Shown one piece after another: positions 60,138 through 64,000 of a stretch of DNA of 64,000 nt (positions are counted from its first letter, which is position 1; every line of letters starts with the position of its first letter). The DNA comes from Quadrisphaera sp. INWT6. GTDB lineage: Bacteria > Actinomycetota > Actinomycetes > Actinomycetales > Quadrisphaeraceae. Under the pieces are notes generated by a model. The model did no database searches. It saw only the letters and a program-made list of their open reading frames with translations, and was not told the DNA's origin. A program made the position numbers and the translations under genes. The stretch is from the NCBI RefSeq assembly GCF_015390235.1, contig NZ_VUOH01000001.1, positions 124,001-188,000 of the forward strand. The letters are read 5' to 3'.

Positions 60138-61856
60138 ATGAGGAGGTCTGCGCTCGCCGCGCTGCTCGCCGCCGGCGTGCTCGCCGCTCCCCTCACGGCC
60201 GGCGACAGCGCCGCCCTCGCCGCGGGCCCCGCGGGCGCGACGGCCACCGCCTCCTCCGGCAGCCCGTCGGCTCTGGCCGACGGCGACCCCGCCCGCGGAG
60301 CGCTGGGGGCGGAGTGGTCGGCGTCGTCCAGCGACACCGCTCCCTGGGTGCAGCTGACGTTCCCGTCGGCGCGCCGCACGGCGAGCGTCCAGGTGTTCGG
60401 TTCCTCGGCCGACGCCTTCGACCCCGCGCAGTCGACCGCCGCAGCCCTCTACGGCGTCCTGCGCTTCTCCGACGGCTCGACCGTGGACGTCCCGGGCATC
60501 GCCGCGGGCGCCGGCATGCCCACCACCGTCGCGTTCACCCCCCGCACGACGACGTCGGTGCGGCTCGAGCTGCGGCGGCAGGTCGGGAGCGCCCCCGTCG
60601 CGCTGCGCGAGCTCACCGCCTACGACGCCGGCTCCACCCCGCCGCAGTGGGCGGCCCCTGCAGGCTCGCCCACCTACGCCGCGACCCCCGCGGCCGCGAC
60701 CTGCCCCACCTCGACCGCGCCCACCCAGTCCGTCGCGCCAGCGCTCGCGGGCCGTCTGTCGCTGGCCTGCCCGACGCCGGGGTCGAGCACCGGCGACGCC
60801 GCGACCGTCGTCGTCAACGCCCCGGCGGGCACGGCCCTCACGGCCTGGGTCTCCGTCACCGGCGGCGCCCGGGGCACCACGGGGCGGCAGGTGCCCCTGC
60901 GCCGTGCCGCGACGGCCACCGCCGACGCCTCCGGCCGCGCCGTCCTGACCGCCGACGTGCGCCGCCTGCCCCAGGGGCCGTTCGCCCTCAAGGTGACGGC
61001 CGCCCCGGGCACCGCCGGCCCGCAGCTGGTGCCCCTGTACGTGCAGCTCTTCCGCAGCGGTGGGGTGCCCGCCTCCACGCCGTCGTCACCCGCCGGGTCG
61101 AGCCCGCCGCAGGGGACGACGCTGGTGTACGCCGACGACTTCGACGCCCCGCTGTCGGTCAGCGAGTCGGGGTGGGGCACCCGCTACGCCGCGGTGAAGC
61201 CCGAGCCGTGGGGCGGCTCGCAGTTCGGCGACGCGCTCTTCGCCGACCCCGCCCGCGGCGCCGGCACCCTCGCCACCCTGCCCGGTGGGTACCTGCGCGT
61301 GCGGGCCCAGCCCATCGGGGTGCTCGCGCCGCAGCAGACGTGGGGGCAGCAGCACGCCGCCGGGATCCTGTCTTCGCAGCGCTTCGGCGGCTCTGGGTTC
61401 AGCGCCCAGCACGGGTACTTCGAGGCGCGGATGCTCGGCGCCCCCGGTCCTGGGGCGTGGCCCGCCTTCTGGATGCTGAACAGCAGCAGCGGCACCGGCC
61501 GCGCCGACGGGACGGCGGCCGAGGTCGACGCCGTCGAGCTCTACGGCCACGACACGGACGCCACCTGCCACACCACCCACAGCTGGGGGCCCGCCAAGGG
61601 CGGACAGAAGGCGTGCGGAGAGCAGCCGCTGGACTGGGCCGCGGAGTGGCACACCTACGGGGTGCGGGTGCTGGACGGGAGAGCCGACTTCTTCGTGGAC
61701 GGGCGGAGGGTCGCGTCGCTGGCCGAGCTCAGCCACACCGACGAGCCGTTCTTCTTCATGCTCGACCTCGCCACCGGCGGCGGCTGGCCCGTCGACCTCG
61801 CGGCGACGGGCCAGACCACCGACCTGTACGTGGACTGGGTCCGCGTCTACACCTGA
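60138..61856 (+). CDS. Secreted glycoside hydrolase family 16 with discoidin-like domain
   Basis: 572 residues from the ATG at 60138. A signal peptide ('SALAALLAAGVLAAPLTAG') releases it. One discoidin/galactose-binding-like domain follows ('WVQLTFPSARRTASVQVFG' to 'TTTSVRLELRRQVG'), then a two-Cys beta domain and a Ser/Pro linker. GH16 comes last: 'GYFEARMLGAPGPGAWPAFW', catalytic 'AEVDAVELYGHD', 'DEPFFFMLDLATGGGWPVDL'. It is a clear paralogue of the anchored enzyme at 49.5-51.8 kb, with one fewer N-terminal domain and no membrane anchor. It is probably an endo-glucanase acting on the exported or environmental polymer. Confidence 0.86.
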   Translation: MRRSALAALLAAGVLAAPLTAGDSAALAAGPAGATATASSGSPSALADGDPARGALGAEWSASSSDTAPWVQLTFPSARRTASVQVFGSSADAFDPAQSTAAALYGVLRFSDGSTVDVPGIAAGAGMPTTVAFTPRTTTSVRLELRRQVGSAPVALRELTAYDAGSTPPQWAAPAGSPTYAATPAAATCPTSTAPTQSVAPALAGRLSLACPTPGSSTGDAATVVVNAPAGTALTAWVSVTGGARGTTGRQVPLRRAATATADASGRAVLTADVRRLPQGPFALKVTAAPGTAGPQLVPLYVQLFRSGGVPASTPSSPAGSSPPQGTTLVYADDFDAPLSVSESGWGTRYAAVKPEPWGGSQFGDALFADPARGAGTLATLPGGYLRVRAQPIGVLAPQQTWGQQHAAGILSSQRFGGSGFSAQHGYFEARMLGAPGPGAWPAFWMLNSSSGTGRADGTAAEVDAVELYGHDTDATCHTTHSWGPAKGGQKACGEQPLDWAAEWHTYGVRVLDGRADFFVDGRRVASLAELSHTDEPFFFMLDLATGGGWPVDLAATGQTTDLYVDWVRVYT

Positions 61857-61870
61857 ACCGGCACGGGGCG

Positions 61871-63244
61871 TCAGGCGTTGGGGCGGCCCAGGGCGCGGTA
61901 GGTGAACCCGGCGGCGCGCCACGCGGCGGCGTCGAGCACGTTGCGCCCGTCGATGACCTGCGTGCCGCGCACCAGGGTGGCGACGTGGGCGGGGTCGAGC
62001 CCGACGTACTGGGGCCACTCGGTGAGCAGCAGCACCACGTCGGCGCCGGACAGGGCCTCCTCGGTGGAGGTGGTGTACGTCAGGTCGCCCCACAGGCGCT
62101 GGGCGTTGGCGACGGCCTCGGGGTCGGTCACCACGACGTCGGCGCCCTGCAGGCGGGCCTGAGCGGCGATGGAGATGGCGGGGGAGTCGCGCACGTCGTC
62201 GCTGTGGGGCTTGAACGCCGCGCCCAGCACGGCGACTTTGCGGCCGATGAAGGAGCCGCCGCAGGCCTCGCGGGCCAGGTCGACGACCTTGGCGCGGCGG
62301 CGCATGTTGATGCCGTCGACCTCGCGCAGGAAGGTCAGGGCCTGGTCGGCGCCGAGCTCGCCGGCGCGGGCCATGAAGGCGCGGATGTCCTTCGGCAGGC
62401 AGCCGCCGCCGAAGCCGACGCCGGCGTTGAGGAACTTGCGGCCGATGCGGTCGTCGTGGCCGATGGCGTCGGCCAGGACCTTCACGTCGCCGCCGGCGGC
62501 CTCGCAGACCTCGGCCATGGCGTTGATAAAGGAGATCTTGGTGGCCAGGAAGGCGTTGGCGGCGACCTTGACCAGCTCGGCGGTGGCGTAGTCGGCGATG
62601 AGCACGGGGGTGCCGGCGGCGATGGGGCGGGCGTAGACGCGGCGCAGCAGGGCCTCGGCGCGGGGGCTGGTGGTGCCCAGCACGAAGCGGTCGGGGGAGA
62701 GGGTGTCGGTGACGGCGTGCCCCTCGCGCAGGAACTCGGGGTTCCAGGCCAGCTCGAGGTGCGGGGCGCGCTCGGCGAGGACGTCGGCCAGGCGGGCGGC
62801 GGTGCCGACGGGGACGGTGGACTTGCCCACCAGCAAGGCCGGGCCCTTGACCACGTCGGCCAGGGCCTCGAAGGCGCGCTGGACGTAGGTGGTGTCGGCG
62901 GCGAGCTCGCCCTTGCGCTGGGGGGTGCCGACGCAGACGAAGACGACGTCGCACGCCTTGAGGTCGCCGACCTCGGTGGTGAAGGTGATCTCGCCGTCGG
63001 CCTCGCCGGAGCAGACGCGGGTGAGCAGCTCGGGCAGGCCGGGCTCGAAGAAGGGGGCGCGGCCCTCCTTGAGGGCGTCGAGCTTGGCCTGGTCGATGTC
63101 GTAGCCGACGACGTGGTGGCCCAGTTCGGCCATGCAGGCGGCGTGGACGGCGCCGAGGTACCCCAGGCCGACCACGCCGACGCGCTGGGCTGCGGTGGCA
63201 GCGGCGTCGGTCGGCGCGGGGGAGGCGTCGGTGGTGGCGGTCAT
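61871..63244 (-). CDS. ugd: UDP-glucose 6-dehydrogenase
   Basis: 457 residues from the ATG at 63244; the open extension to 63346 has no coding character. It oxidises UDP-glucose to UDP-glucuronate with two NAD+. Marks: 'QRVGVVGLGYLGAVHAACMA', 'EPGLPELLTRVC', 'VFVCVGTPQRKG', 'LVGKSTVPVGTA', 'WNPEFLREGHAV', the catalytic Cys in 'GVGFGGGCLPKDIRAFM', and 'VAVLGAAFKPHSDDVRDSPA'. It supplies an acidic sugar for the exopolysaccharide. It is convergent with the GH16 gene, 14 bp apart. Confidence 0.93.
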   Translation of the reverse strand: MTATTDASPAPTDAAATAAQRVGVVGLGYLGAVHAACMAELGHHVVGYDIDQAKLDALKEGRAPFFEPGLPELLTRVCSGEADGEITFTTEVGDLKACDVVFVCVGTPQRKGELAADTTYVQRAFEALADVVKGPALLVGKSTVPVGTAARLADVLAERAPHLELAWNPEFLREGHAVTDTLSPDRFVLGTTSPRAEALLRRVYARPIAAGTPVLIADYATAELVKVAANAFLATKISFINAMAEVCEAAGGDVKVLADAIGHDDRIGRKFLNAGVGFGGGCLPKDIRAFMARAGELGADQALTFLREVDGINMRRRAKVVDLAREACGGSFIGRKVAVLGAAFKPHSDDVRDSPAISIAAQARLQGADVVVTDPEAVANAQRLWGDLTYTTSTEEALSGADVVLLLTEWPQYVGLDPAHVATLVRGTQVIDGRNVLDAAAWRAAGFTYRALGRPNA

Positions 63245-63502
63245 GGCCACAGCATGGCCGACTCCGGAAGACCTGTGAGACCACCGCAGCGGGTCTGCGC
63301 ACCGACAACGGACCACGTTTGGCGCGGTCCGCTCCCGGGTAGCCAAGGAGGGCCCCAGCAGGGCCTCCTACCAGCGCCGGGAGGTCTCCCCGAGGGGGCC
63401 TTGTCACGGCCGGATCACGACCGGTCACGGTGTGGACACGACACGGTCCCGACACGCCGCGAGCGGTTCCTGCCGGTGCTCGCACCGGCCGACGATTGCC
63501 TC

Positions 63503-63739
63503 GTGATCCTGATCGCCGCCGCGCTCCTCGTCCTCGTCGTCGCCGGTGTCGCCGGGCTCGTGGCGCTGGGCGTCTGGGAGTCGCGGATGGCCGAGAGCGC
63601 CCCCCGCCGGGGCGCCCTGCTGGTCGCGGCCGACGAGCTGCTCGCCGCCCGCCGCGCCGGCGGAGAGACCGTCGCCGAGGCCCCGGCGCGCGCGCTGCGC
63701 CCGGTCCGCGCCCTGCGCGCGGCCCTCGCCCAGGGCTGA
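63503..63739 (+). CDS. Single-helix small membrane protein
   Basis: 78 residues from a GTG at 63503. The N-terminal helix is 'ILIAAALLVLVVAGVAGLVA'; the remainder is a charged helical tail ('AADELLAARRAGGETVAEAP'). No family recognised. The plan is like the two small proteins at 44.0 and 44.5 kb, but the sequence is different. The 258-bp gap before it contains several gtcac/gtgac-like half sites and no gene. Confidence 0.5.
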   Translation: MILIAAALLVLVVAGVAGLVALGVWESRMAESAPRRGALLVAADELLAARRAGGETVAEAPARALRPVRALRAALAQG

Positions 63740-63830
63740 CCCGCACCACCACCCCCGAGCCGCGGCGGCGGCCTCGCGCGCCGGACAGCGTCGTCTGGCA
63801 GCGCGGGGCCTGCCGCCGCACCATCGCGGG

Positions 63831-64000
63831 ATGAGCCCGCGCGCGAGCCGCCCCGTCCCCGAGCCCGCAGGCCCCGGCCAGGAGTCCGTCTGGGACTACC
63901 CGCGCCCGCCGGCCGTGGACCCGTCGTCTCGGCGCGTGGTGGTCGCGTTCTCCGACGACGACGGCGGGGGCGAGCTCGCGGCGACGTCGTCCGCCGTCCG
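63831..64000 (+). CDS. DUF427-family protein, 5' part only
   Basis: 57 residues visible, running off the right edge. After a short Pro/Ser start the peptide reads 'ESVWDYPRPPAVDPSSRRV' then 'VVVAFSDDDGGGELAATSS', the typical opening of DUF427 proteins (E-S-V-W-D-Y-P-R-P-P). The family is a small beta-rich fold of unknown biochemical role. An acidic DDDGGGE insert sits in the first strand-loop region. ATG start; no upstream overlap. Confidence 0.7.
   Translation, partial: MSPRASRPVPEPAGPGQESVWDYPRPPAVDPSSRRVVVAFSDDDGGGELAATSSAV

Noticed and set aside
59926-60141. A small protein with three 'PQPSAWLRF' repeats
   Set aside because: The frame is produced by the 42-bp DNA repeat in a promoter region, has no convincing start site and overlaps the GH16 start.
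58145-63739. Open frame of more than 1,800 codons on the plus strand crossing several genes
   Set aside because: It is a GC-rich shadow frame. It overlaps the aminotransferase, GH16 and ugd genes, and its composition is Arg/Gly/Ala-biased with no domain.

Overview
The window is very GC-rich DNA. It uses GTG starts freely, has many 4-bp ATGA/GTGA gene overlaps, and carries class F sortase, DUF732, DUF4397, SCO6880 and DUF427 families. Together these point to a free-living, polysaccharide-producing actinobacterium. A member of the Kineosporiales (Kineococcus/Quadrisphaera type) would fit, but that is a guess from gene content. No rRNA, tRNA, CRISPR array or recognisable transposase was seen.

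Layout. 0-5 kb: two tandem PAS-GGDEF diguanylate cyclases, both frameshifted as read. 5-13 kb: rsmI, a NarL-type two-component system with an extra kinase-like membrane protein, an acyltransferase, a MerR regulator, a DUF4190/DUF732-like protein, and a DUF4397 protein paired with a class F sortase. 13-22 kb: an exopolysaccharide operon (GtrA, GT2, GT4, GH8 endoglucanase, cellulose-synthase-like GT2, GT39-like enzyme) closed by a second GtrA and a LuxR regulator. 22-32 kb: a protein built from two tandem TetR-like units, then a compact type IV secretion-like operon (VirB2-like, VirB6/TrbL-like, SCO6880, VirB4-like ATPase, lytic transglycosylase), then a decayed single-unit homologue of the tandem TetR-like protein. 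32-35 kb: GH4 glycosidase and sugar kinase. 35-63 kb: a second, mosaic-orientation polysaccharide region with rmlABCD, ugd, Wzx, Wzy, two Wzz-type proteins, several GT2/GT4 enzymes and two paralogous GH16 enzymes.

The genes read as a cell-surface programme. dTDP-rhamnose (RmlABCD) and UDP-glucuronate (Ugd) supply sugars. GT2/GT4 enzymes assemble repeat units. Wzx, Wzy and Wzz-like proteins flip, polymerise and set chain length. GH8 and GH16 enzymes trim glucans, and diguanylate cyclases plus LuxR/TetR/MerR regulators probably control output.

The most unusual signals are at DNA level. (i) A 64-bp near-palindromic element occurs in four full copies and one half copy; two copies lie in one open frame at the 5' end of the secretion ATPase gene. 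(ii) A second, 26-28-bp inverted repeat is an intact hairpin at 49.4 kb, but its two arms are split around a small membrane-protein gene at 43.4-43.8 kb. (iii) The TetR-like repeat family brackets the secretion operon. (iv) At least four single-base indels occur in G/C runs inside otherwise good genes, which most likely reflects sequence error and should temper any pseudogene call here.
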